Of a stretch of DNA of 64,000 nucleotides, positions 36,101-45,768 are shown one piece after another. The first letter of the stretch is position 1, and each line of letters starts with the position of its first letter. Source of the DNA: Paratinospora sagittata (lineage: Eukaryota > Streptophyta > Magnoliopsida > Ranunculales > Menispermaceae); assembly GCA_035771175.1 (NCBI GenBank), contig CM069608.1, positions 14,412,019-14,476,018 of the forward strand. The letters are read 5' to 3'. A program made the translations under genes and the position numbers. The notes beneath the pieces are model-generated. The model saw nothing but the letters and a program-made list of their open reading frames with translations, had not been told where the DNA came from and did not search any database.

Positions 36101-37279
36101 GCCCTACATATTTTCCATCCTAAGAAGACACATGATCCATTGGGAAGGGTATGAATGTGTCTCAAGGAAAAGGGGCTTCGAATTGGATGATACTTGTGTG
36201 AAAACTTTTAGGATAGAATGTTTGACAGAAAATTCATTCCCATTGATATCCTTTTTATCACTGTATTCGGGGTAGTATGGGACACAACAAATGTAGAGGA
36301 TAACTGGAATATTTTTTATCAATGGAGGACCTGTAGATCATATGTGGTAAATCATCCAAAAACTACGTTATATCTATTATCACTGTATTCGAGGTGGATA
36401 GGATGCAACGAATACAGAGGATACCGGCAATAATTTAGGTATCTAGATGATTTGCAGAACTTGTTTGTTGCATATGTATAAAACATCATGTAGGGAAATA
36501 AGTGAAAGATAAAGGTACTCTGGTCGATGATTCGAATTTTCTTGGGACCAATCCAAAACTGGAGAGAAGTTTTATTCAAATAAATTTCAAACTGAAACCT
36601 TGTTTTGGAGTCCAGTAACCAAAATTGTTATTTTTTTTTTAAATCATCCAAACCAATGTCCGTATTTGATTTTAAGGATTGGAATACCATAATTGAATCA
36701 GAAACCAGAATATACTCAAAAGCCAGAACTCCTACCCCTCAACCTAGAAGTGATCGGAATTTGACCCATACCAACTAAAACAGAACACCATGACACAGGA
36801 ATCGAGACTTAGGACTCCACTTTATATAAAACTTTTAGAAAAGAAGGTTAAGCGTAAAGCCTCACCTGACTATGCGTAAAGAAAATCAATATCACACGAT
36901 GACATCATGAGTGCTAATGACAGATTATAACTATATGACAAAAAGAAATTGCATGACGAACGCTCACGACAGAAATCCTAATTGAGGATTAGAGTCATTA
37001 ACTACGATCAATTAGACCAACAGCCTCGAGATTGTTTACCTTCCAGCGTTAAATGAGACGTGGTCTGTCTTGCCTCATCAACGATGTTGACGATGATTAA
37101 CTCGAAGGTGACGGTCCAAACCTACTATTGCAACAGAGTTTCCCCCAGTTCAGACGTTGCAATTAGAATCTTTCTTCACAAGAGGGATGAGAAAAGCCAA
37201 AAACACTAGGAGACCATAGAGAATGATAAATGTGCCAACTTGGACACATAGGATTTGCCACCAACGACTACTTTGATCG
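33161..37279 (+). other. Non-coding interior of G3
   Basis: No gag or pol motif and no credible ORF was found on either strand. The first 240 bases hold repeats of 'cggtacgcgcattggtc' and 'gcgatacgcgtatcgg', including the perfect 14-bp palindrome CGATACGCGTATCG (33225-33238) and a near copy at 33353-33366. A further diverged copy lies near 33720. Then come (AAT)n/(TA)n stretches (33421-33545, 33816-33850). The rest, about 33850-37279, is AT-rich sequence without recognisable structure. Confidence 0.65.
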
Positions 37280-38202
37280 AATCTTGCTCACTCTCTCCCT
37301 CTCTTCTTCTTGCATATTTTTTTATCTCTCTCTCTTTATCTTTTATTGCGCTTCTGGAAGATAGGTGTTTTGACGGCAGATTCGTCCAGGCGATGCCACT
37401 ACACGTATTAAGGTGGGGAATGAAGGCTAGGTTTGCGTCTCTTACTTGTCTAATGATGAATTACATAACGTCATGCATCATATATGTTACCATGCTTTAC
37501 TTCATGCATGAAAACTATTTTACAAAACGGTATATATATTATCGGGTGCTATGCCTTTATGTTGGCCCCAGCAGAGTGACACTGTCACTGAATATATTAT
37601 TGGGTGCTATGTCGTTATGTTGGCCCCTGCAGAGTGACACTGTCACTATTTAGCGTTGGAACTCATGAGATCTCTCAGTTGGTGGATATATTACTGGTGC
37701 CTCGGATCACAGGTTGCGAGTGAATGGTACCTGGCCTGTGATGTCGTGTGACCAAGGTTCATTCATATCATTGCTTGATTGAATTGTTGTGGCATAACTG
37801 TCTGATGATTGTTGTTTTATATTTAATATTATGCATGTAAGCTTCGTTTATCCCGCTTGACCTCACTGAGCTGTTGAGCTCACCCCGTTGATATTTTTTC
37901 CTAGGATCTTAGAGATGCATAAGTACAGTTATGTTATCAAAACCTAAGAGCCACCGAAGCTATGTGCGAAGGAAGCGCATAAGGTGTCGGATGTCAACAT
38001 AGATCTAGGTGTATTATTTATGGGCTGCTGTAATTTCTGCTGCGTACTCTATACTGGTGTAATTGTAACATTTGTACATTTTCCCTTCCTTATTTAAGGA
38101 GGATGAAAAAAAGATCTATGTTGATATCCGTTTCTGCTTCACAACCCGATTCTGGTCCGCTGCCTATCGTATGAGATTGTTCTTAAGAATCGGGGTGTGA
38201 CA
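37280..38202 (+). repeat. 3' LTR of G3, lacking its U3 start
   Basis: From 'cttgctcactctctcc' onward it follows the 5' LTR to the end CGGGGTGTGACA. It includes both 'tatcgggtgctatgcc' units and the 'cctcactgagctgttgagctcacc' segment. No TGTAAC start or purine tract is visible at its left. Confidence 0.8.
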
Positions 38203-38227
38203 AACCATGTGGGTCATTTGATCATCA

Positions 38228-38622
38228 ATCTCCCCCTTTTTGATGATTTCAAACACTTAATATTGGCCTATGAAGCAAATGTGACTCTAACATGTATGCA
38301 TGAAGTGTTACAAAAATTTTGACAGAGTTTTGCATAAAAGATAAACACACAATTCAATCACAATCGCAAGATGCATAACCTATAAGATTCACTTCATGAT
38401 ACCAAAAGCTCAGCGCAAACAATATCCATAGAAACATACGATGAATGTATATATATATATATATATTTGAGAATATTCAAATACATCAAGCATACAACCA
38501 ATCTATTACAAAAAATAGTATAATCATGTTATACACAAACTCCCCCTGACTTAATACTCCCCTTATCTACAAACTCCCCCTGTCTCTAAAATTTCTCCCC
38601 CTTTTGAAACATCAAAAAGAGG
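38228..38622 (-). other. Polypurine tracts at the 3' end of B2
   Basis: On the minus strand, purine tracts succeed one another: 38622-38593 (TTTCAAAAGGGGGAGAA), 38581-38573, 38563-38557, 38549-38540 (each GGGGAGT-like) and 38242-38228 (AAAAAGGGGGAGAT, directly before the LTR). The last is the expected primer for plus-strand DNA. The others copy the layout of A1 and C. A (TA)n tract lies at about 38450-38466. Confidence 0.65.
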
Positions 38623-38630
38623 GGATGCTC

Positions 38631-40040
38631 AGTAAGTCAGAGGCATGTCGGAGGTGAGGTCTCGAAGAATCTCTGCCACCTTCCGAGATGGAGAAGATTT
38701 CTGAAAAGAACGCCTAGGAGCTGTAGTAGTCTGCGGAGAATCACGTCGAAGATGTGGTAGAGTGGATGTCCAAGATGGTTGTGGAGGAGGTGGAGGAGGA
38801 ATGTCCAAACGAGCACGCGAAGCTAAAAATTCATCAATCCTTTGAAGATACTCAACACCAATAAGTACCTATGTAAATGTAGAGTGCATCGACCACGTAC
38901 CATGTGCCAGAAGTGATGCCATAGAATGCATCTGAGTACTGAAGTCATGCAACATCTGCACGGGCTGACCAACCGCACCTTTAATGGATTTCTCTAGGTC
39001 TATGAACCATGGAGAAATATAACTCGAGGACAGGGTCTGAGACCCTCAATCACGTATGGTAGTCAAAATCTGCTCGTGAGCATCCATCCGAGATTGCATA
39101 GTTGTGAGCGTAGCAGTAATATTAGAGAACATCGTCGCATAGGTAGTCTGGATAGTTTGTATCATCTGAATAATAGATTCCAGGGTGGTGGATGAGGTCT
39201 TCGATGTAGATGCAGATGCAGGAGGAATGAATGCATCGCCAACAACAACTGGCTCGACTGACGTGACTCGCTCTGGAATGTGATCAATACTAGGTGGAGC
39301 AGAAGTGGCACCCATCTCATCCTCATGGGGGTTATGAGCATCAATATCCTGAGAACCCTCAGGAGCTCTGGTATTCGAATGTGTGGTCTCACAAACAATA
39401 GCAGTTGGGTTTCCAGTATGAGAACTTTTGAATGAGTTATCTTTCAATCCTTCTAGAAGCTCATTTTTAGGAATCCACTCTCTCTTGGAGAAGTAATACA
39501 CATAATGCATGAGTGAAGAAGAATGTTCATGAGAAAGATCAATGCCAAGGGATTCGAATAATCTGGTTAAGTGCATAGCAAATGGAATATTCCTAGAAGT
39601 GGATTTGGTGAACACCAAGTAATGCATCAGAATATGAAAAATATTTACTTTTGTCTTAGTCAAAATACACCAAGTCAAGAATAAATCAATAGTTTGACAA
39701 GACCCTTGTTGCCTCTGCTAGGCTAAATGCAATGGGAGATGATATTGTGAATAACTCGAGGAACCAGATGAAAAGTAGAGTTATCAAGGTCTTTTGGAAC
39801 ACCTTGAGGCCAGTCTTGTTGCTTGGAGCACATCAGAAAGGCGACCAACTTATCATAACTAGAGAAAACTACCTCATCTTGCACTATTTGGACATGGGCA
39901 GACACATCTAGTATGGAAAAATAGAGCTCAAACACTGTAAGTGTGATATCAATGTCCTTCCCTTGTATTGTGGTAGTACAAATGAAGCCTTGAGGGTTTG
40001 GAGGCGGTAAGGCTTGTAGAGGAGCAGAAGTGGACATCAA
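38631..40040 (-). pseudogene. Envelope-like / plant transposon protein ORF of B2
   Basis: The minus ATG is near 40040 (MMSTSAPLQALPPPNPQGF). The segment to 39723 (FHLVPRVIHNIISHCI at its end) continues after a frame change as 39678-39046, with VNIFHILMHYLVFTKSTSRN, IPFAMHLTRLFESLGIDLS, a basic and acidic linker, and an amphipathic coil (TMQSRMDAHEQILTTIRD). Beyond a stop at 39046 the reading goes on to 38631 with a Pro run (PPPPPPQP) and a basic tail. The central helices match those of the A1 ORF (3904-3230) in spacing, so both belong to one family (PF20167-like, by pattern). It lies between a primer site and purine tracts, with no gag or pol. The role is unknown; 'envelope-like' is a historic name and I see no convincing signal peptide or membrane anchor. 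Confidence 0.6.
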
Positions 40041-40139
40041 TTAAGACAACAATTTGAACATCAATTTGAAACCCATTTTCACAATTTTTGACATCAAAAT
40101 GATTCTTCAAACATTCTAAACACGAAAACATCATGTAAA

Positions 40140-40151
40140 GCTCTGATACCA
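40140..40151 (-). other. Primer binding site next to the B2 ORF
   Basis: The minus strand reads TGGTATCAGAGC, a perfect initiator-tRNA-Met complement, about 100 bases upstream of the env-like ATG. The adjoining LTR-like end (TTAATCA, 40155-40161 on minus) does not match family B, so B2's 5' end may be chimeric. Confidence 0.75.
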
Positions 40152-40424
40152 ATATTGATTAATATGTATTAAAATCAAATACACTAGCAGAAGTATGTTA
40201 CCCAATTCGTTTGCGATGTTTCACATGTTTCCTTTGGTGTTGAATCCTTTCGATGAACTCGTACTACAATTAGAGTAGAAGTATAATGCCCACTGTCCAA
40301 ATGCTTGATTTCAAAGAACAATTGAGATGATCTTGGAGAGATTAACTTTGAGAAGGATTAGTTTCTCTAATATTACTCACGACAGTTTTCAGCAAATGGG
40401 GAGAGGGACCAAATATATTGGTCT
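40152..40424 (-). other. Probable 5' LTR remnant adjoining the primer site
   Basis: 273 bases between the primer site and element C. If the primer site is used, this must be the end of a 5' LTR (minus strand, ending TTAATCA). It resumes at 48381 beyond element C, but I cannot place the other LTR end. No ORF is present. Confidence 0.35.
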
Positions 40425-40570
40425 TGTTAACCTATGCTATTCATCACTTAGCTAGTTCCTAAATATACCACGATAAAGTATATTTTGATGATCACAAACA
40501 ATGTACTTTTCGATGTTAAACGTGCGTTTATCAAGATTTCATCAAAGCACCTGAGGAATGCAAAAAGCCA

Positions 40571-40624
40571 AGGAACGACTCGATCGAGGAACGACTCGAT
40601 CGAGGAACGACTCGATCGAGGAAC
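40571..40624 (+). repeat. 16-bp tandem repeat in the C 5' LTR
   Basis: AGGAACGACTCGATCG is repeated three times exactly plus a partial fourth. The 3' LTR has only one to two diverged units at 45916-45945, so the array expanded or contracted after insertion. Confidence 0.85.
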
Positions 40625-41060
40625 TCAAAGATCACATTCAACAGTCAAGTTCGTCTCAACCAAAGAACTTCAACGATCACATCATGATTTCAAGATCACT
40701 TCACTCGAACGATTCGATCAAGCTCAAAGACTACATCTCTCGCTCAACGTTCAAGTCATTCAACTCCACAAAGCTCTTATTAAAGATCTCATAATGAAGA
40801 GTTGGATTTGACGGTTATGAGAAAAGAGAAATACACAAAGTATTTAAGGTATATCTTTCTCTAATCGTTATTACTCAAAATGTTTTTCAAAACCATGCAT
40901 AAATCATCAACATATGTTTTGCTAATCTGCATGTTTTGATTTCATGTATTTACGGTATTTCAAATGATCTAATAATATATATTTAATTTGAAATCTACCG
41001 AGTTTTTATTCTCATTTATCGTATATTTTATCGCGAGTCAAAATTATTTTAAAAGAGTCT

Positions 41061-41745
41061 TTCAGGATGCTAATGAAATAGCAGCACTCTCCTGAACTTT
41101 ATAAGTCAAAACGCTAATAGTTCATTAGGACGTTGATAACGTTCAAGGTTGAATTGAACTGATTTATCAAGACTCTTATTTGTATAGTAGCAGACTCCTT
41201 TATTAGTCAATCTCTGAAGTTGTTAGGAAGTTGACTCAGCATCAACTCACTAAAAGATGTCTTAAGTTCTTCAAAGAATGCTTCTTTGAGGACGCTGATA
41301 GTTATAAGTTGAACAATCAATTAGGACGCTATCTAGATAGAAGCGCCCTCACCTTTAGGAATCAACTTAGTAACTTTTATGACGCTAATTGTCCTTTACC
41401 GTGTTTTTATCTTATTTAAAATATTTTTAATTGGTAGGACGCTTACGTAATGTAGCGCCTTCATGTTTTGTTCTATGTTTTAAAGGCAGGACGCTTACTT
41501 AGACAGTAGCGCCCTCATGCATTTAATTATTTTAAAATATAGCAGGACGCTAACTGTGCATTAGCACCCTCAAACTTAAGTCATTTAAGTGTCAAAGTAA
41601 GTCAGGATGCTTACGAGTTAGTAGCGCTCTCACTTCAGTGTTCAGCAGGATGCTTATACTTAATAAGCGCCCTCAAGGAACAAAACAACGTTGTTGATAT
41701 TATGCGTTAGGACACTGATTACGGAATCAGGATGCTAATTCAACA
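41061..41745 (+). repeat. U3 hairpin array of family C
   Basis: Eight to ten units pair GGACGCTTACT-like and AGTAGCGCCCTC-like arms around 5-8 bases, for example 41486-41518. They are spaced 60-100 bp apart in AT-rich sequence upstream of the TATA box. The same array in the 3' LTR lies at 46375-46955. Confidence 0.7.
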
Positions 41746-43057
41746 ACCGTCACTGTTCGAATAAGTGCACTACATCAGTTTACTTTTTTAGAACAGACAT
41801 TTGTACAAAGTCCTTTTTCAGACCTATCAGAGATCGTCTTTGATACATGAAATAAGTTTTTTCTAAAACTTTCATTTTTCATGAAATCTGAAAAGAACCA
41901 GAATGTTAGTAAAAATTACAGTTGCCATTTTCATATAACATTCTAGCCATTGTGTGTAAACGTTCATATTATTTGAACTTCAAATGTCTAACAGTTATGT
42001 CCCACTAAGTCTATAAATACCAGCACTTAAGATCAAACAACTTGCCAATCACTTTGTGTTGTGCCAATACTTTTTGAAAGATAGTTTGTGTCAAAATGAA
42101 TTTCATTTTTCTACTCCTTCAAAGTATTTTTCACTGATACCTTTACGTACTCAAATGATTTTCATACTGAGCTTATTTTCATTCCATCTTCGAAAATCTA
42201 TTTGATCTGGTATCAACTCAAATTCTCAACACTGATTTATATTTGGTATCATTCTTGGTGGAGATAGAATTTGAGAAATAGTTCAAGAATATCATATCAT
42301 TCATGTTTTTCGAAACTGCACTTGAGCAATACTGAACATTAAAGGGTAAAGAACTGAAGGTGTATTTCAACTTAGCATTACCTATTTCATATGTCATATC
42401 TTTGTAATGTTATGAACTGACCTTAATTGTAAAGTGTTCTACTTTGTTAGAACCAACATTATTTGTTGTAATGCTGGTGTGTTTCGGTGTGAAACAACCA
42501 GGACAAGTGGACGTGGTTCACTTAAGTGATTTTTGGCTTGAAATCACAACTGTTCTTCCTGATCCCGTAAAAGGATTATGGGTTCTTCCTCAGCCCAAAA
42601 AAAAAAAAAAACTGGTTCATCCTCATCCAACAAAAGTATAGGTGTGTCTTTAACCTTAAAAAAGATAGGTTATCTCTCAGCCTTTAAAAGAGAACCGGTT
42701 CATCCGGATCTCGTAAATGGATAGGCTATCTCTTGCTTGTGAAAGAGAAATTGTTCATCCTTAGCCCGTAAAAGGATAGGTTTGTCTTTAACCTGGAAAA
42801 TGGCATTTGTAACGGTTTGATTCTCACCCGTAAGAAAATCCCTTAGTGATAAGGTTTAAATCCTAACTGAGGAGGTTAGGTAGTGGACTAGGCATTGTCG
42901 AACCACTATAAATTGTGTGTCTCACTTTTGCAATTTAGTCAGTGTTCTATTTTGCATCCAATTCCAATACACTTATGTAAATCACTAAGTTATTAGAAGA
43001 TAATTTTATAATTGACCATCGCACCCAATTCACCCCCTCTTGGGTGGGACCAACAAA

Positions 43058-43069
43058 TGGTATCAGAGC
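43058..43069 (+). other. Primer binding site of element C
   Basis: TGGTATCAGAGC, three bases after the LTR end. Confidence 0.92.
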
Positions 43070-43412
43070 AGGTTCTCTGAAATCATGGTCTAACAACCTA
43101 GAGTCTAGGTCCTTTGGTCAATTTAGGTTTTGACTTAGGTGTCTTTGAATTTTGTGTCTTAGGACAGATATCCTAGAACTCCCAGCCACCTTGTTGTAAC
43201 CTCCCAGGTATGATTATTCTATCAATCTCTTATCGAGATATTTTCTGTTTAATCATACCCTTCGACGCATGAATCATATGTCATTCATGCATTTAATGTA
43301 GACTTTGTTATCGATGCCCATCAGCTTGCTTCATACATTTCCCTCTCATTTATCTTCCCAGCGCGAAATCGTTTTGCATCTTCTTCGTTTCATCTCCATC
43401 TTCATCTCTCTA

Positions 43413-43949
43413 ATGGCATCCAAAACTCTTGAGTCTAGGAAAAGAGCTAGAATGGAATCATCTTCCACTTCTAGTGAATTTTCTCTATCGTCTTGTTCAT
43501 CAGATGGATCTGATGAAGAATCCTCTTAGAAAATTGCTCCCAGGGAAAACCATGAGTTTCCACTTCGTGCCGAAGAACCTCTGCCACCGCTTCCTGCTGC
43601 AGCGCCTCTTGAGGAACAGTTTGCCAAGCTGAGTGATTCCTTGTCCTCCAACGTTCAGGTCATTCTGGACATGCTAAACGGGCACGAGAACCGGCTGATA
43701 GAGCTTGAAGCCAAGGCAAAACATCAGAGAGATCTGATGATGGCACTATTTGAGAAAAATTAGGAATCCCGAGCGTTAATTGAAAAGGCTATCCATGTGA
43801 GCACCGCCACTCCCATGGCTCGCAAGACCAATAGCCTTTGTGGATGTCCTTGTCCTCGCTTCGAAGATTCCGATGCTGAATCTTCTCGAAAAATCTATAA
43901 ACCTTTCTACCAGCCCTTGTCACGTTATGCCAAAATTGTCAAATTTTGT
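43413..43949 (+). pseudogene. Short coiled-coil ORF of element C, two internal stops
   Basis: The ATG at 43413 opens MASKTLESRKRARMESSS, a basic then Ser-rich N-terminus like that of the A1 env-like ORF (MPPKKTTTSKRRLE). After a TAG (43527-43529) the frame continues with a Pro-rich stretch and a clear heptad region, EEQFAKLSDSLSSNVQVIL and GHENRLIELEAK. A second TAG follows (43760-43762), then a basic/Cys stretch. It looks like the two ends of an env-like ORF joined without the conserved central helices, but this is inference. No capsid, protease or reverse-transcriptase motif is present. It sits 344 bases after the primer site, where gag would start in an autonomous element. Confidence 0.45.
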
Positions 43950-45768
43950 TTAAATTATCTTTTGTATTTTTTATTAAAACTATCTTACAATACTTACCTT
44001 CAATATTTAAGCATAATCCATATTAGAAGTTATCGTGCATATGTATACTCTGTTCAATTCCCCTACTTCATTCACACAATGAGTTCTGCACATCTTACTA
44101 CTTTGATGCTTGCTTGCGTGTGCTTAGCTGCCTTTCCATCTCTTATTCATATTTTGATGTGTTACTATATTTGAATGATCGATCTACTTGAATTTGTGTG
44201 AATGCTATATTTCATATTCATATATTGCACACACTAGTCACTGATCACAATCTGCTTTGTTTTATGCCCTGATATGCCTGCTTATATGATCTTAATGTTA
44301 TCTTTAACTGACTCTGATATATATTTCTACTTGAAGTTCTGCTTGAAATCTTTATTATCGTGTTCAGTATGCTGGCGGCGTCTTTCTTGTCTAGTCACAT
44401 CTATCTTGAATATCTGATATGCGTATCTGTGACTGCCTGATAAATTTCATGATTATACTTATTTTTATCTTATATAACATCATGATTAATTTATCTTGAA
44501 CTTATGTGTAATCTAATTATCTAATTGATCAGGTACACAATAGCTAGGCTCTGCTTTAACAATTTATTTTTGCCTATGCTTGCTTATATCATGATCATGC
44601 CTACTCTGATCTTAGAAAATCTTATCTGCATGATTCATGTTACTGCAAATGTTTATAGGCCATGTATACAACTTTATATCATACGCCTATATCTTGAACA
44701 GAATATTGCCTACACTCATGATTATTATCTGTTGGCATCATTCTTTCTATGTTTACCTGACTTTGATACATCTGCTTCATACAATAACATGTTTGCATCA
44801 AACTCATGGATATCTGATTTCTAATGAGCACATACCCTTCCAAATGCTTTCTCATTAGAATCGGTGTATCAATCATTCTAGGCCATGCTTAAATTAAAAT
44901 TTTATGCCTAGAATAGGAGGATGAATGTATGTTGTTGCTTGAATGATATCTATGAATTTCAGCATATATTCAGTATGTTTATACGTTGATATTCATCGTA
45001 TATATCTTCATATGTCTAAACTATGGAAAGTTTATAATTTTCCATTTCACATGCCATTGATGTTGCTCTTTAATATTATATTTCGTATACATCAATTGAC
45101 TATGATTTTTGATATCTAATAGATGCCATGTACTTCAACTATACACTTTGCATCGTATTAGAATCATAATAGTTAGGCCTACTTAATCATAAATTTCTCT
45201 GCCTATGCTATAAGTATGCTTATGCACGTTTATTTATGTATCTTAAAGTATACTTTGTGTTTGGTCTGGTTTAATTATCAAATTTATATTTATGCCAAAT
45301 ACTAAGGAGAATAATTGCTCACGATTAAAAATTCTTTATGAATTCATCTTTCTGCAATTCTTTCTCATTTCCTCTGACTACGATTCTCGGCTATGCTATT
45401 ATTTCAAATATATTTATCCTATGAATTAGTCAAACTATTTCTCTATGTGCTTAAAAATAAGATATGTTTCTCACGTGATTTCAGTATAGTAGACCTTGTG
45501 CATTCTCAAGCACCTAACTATGACACGTCGTCATAAATCATTAAGGGTGAATGCACAAAGTAAGGGGGAGTCTCCATGTAAGGGGGAGTTTCGCTACTTT
45601 ACTAAGTCATAAGTGGAGATCTTAGTCTCTTTTCTTCACTTTTTGATGATATCAAAGGGGGAAAAGAAAAATAAGAGGAATATATGAGGTAAAAAGACAT
45701 TAACATTAATCTTTTTGCTTAAACGCTTAATTTTTCGATTTGTTTGTTATCATAAAAAATGGGGAGAT
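43950..45768 (+). other. Non-coding interior and purine tracts of element C
   Basis: 43950-45550 is AT-rich with no credible ORF. At 45559-45595 are two AAGGGGGAGT tracts, at 45639-45668 TATCAAAGGGGGAAAAG, and at 45755-45768 AAAAAATGGGGAGA directly before the 3' LTR. The series mirrors A1 and B2. Confidence 0.65.

Larger units (their letters stand above)
32010..38202 (+). mobile_element. Non-coding LTR element G3
   Basis: It has a 5' LTR 32010-33144 (TGTAACAACCCC...GGGGTGTGACA), a primer site, 4.1 kb of non-coding interior and a 3' LTR about 37280-38202. AACCA flanks it on both sides (32005-32009, 38203-38207). The 3' LTR lacks about the first 250 bases, including the TATA hairpin, so a deletion joined the interior to mid-U3. 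LTR segments such as 'aaggtggggaatgaaggctaggtttgcg' resemble the G2 LTR. I infer a non-autonomous relative of Tekay-type Gypsy elements. Confidence 0.85.
26743..38227 (-). mobile_element. 3' LTR of element B2, in four pieces
   Basis: On the minus strand it starts TGATGATCAAATGACCC (38227), right after a purine tract, and ends ...CTGGGCCAACA at 26743. Pieces are 38227-38203, 32009-30548, 28168-28050 and 26748-26743, separated by G3, A4 and a Gypsy solo LTR. Together the pieces make about 1.6 kb. A TATA box lies between 7-bp inverted repeats CTGTTAT/ATAACAG (31054-31079). Upstream of it (31240-31570) are GGAGCGCGTTTCTC-type palindromes. ORFs called across 31087-31592 fall in this array and are not genes. 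Confidence 0.75.
40425..43055 (+). repeat. 5' LTR of element C
   Basis: TGTTAACC...GGGACCAACA. It contains a 16-bp triplet repeat (40571-40624), the GGACGCT/AGCGCCCTC hairpin array (41061-41745), and a TATA box 42012-42019 between ACTAAGT and ACTTAAG. Tandem units of 'ggttcatcc..agcccgtaaaagg' occupy about 42540-42800. The Lys-rich ORF 42444-42641 is a reading of that array, not a gene. Confidence 0.88.

Noticed and set aside
37255..37653. 132-codon plus-strand ORF
   Set aside because: It lies across the 3' LTR of G3 and corresponds to the shorter frame at 32265-32591 in the 5' LTR. It is a reading of CT-rich leader and tandem repeats.
42444..42641. 65-codon ORF present in both LTRs of element C (also 47762-47959)
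   Set aside because: Its repetition only reflects the LTR pair, and the reading is of the U5 tandem array ending in a Lys run.
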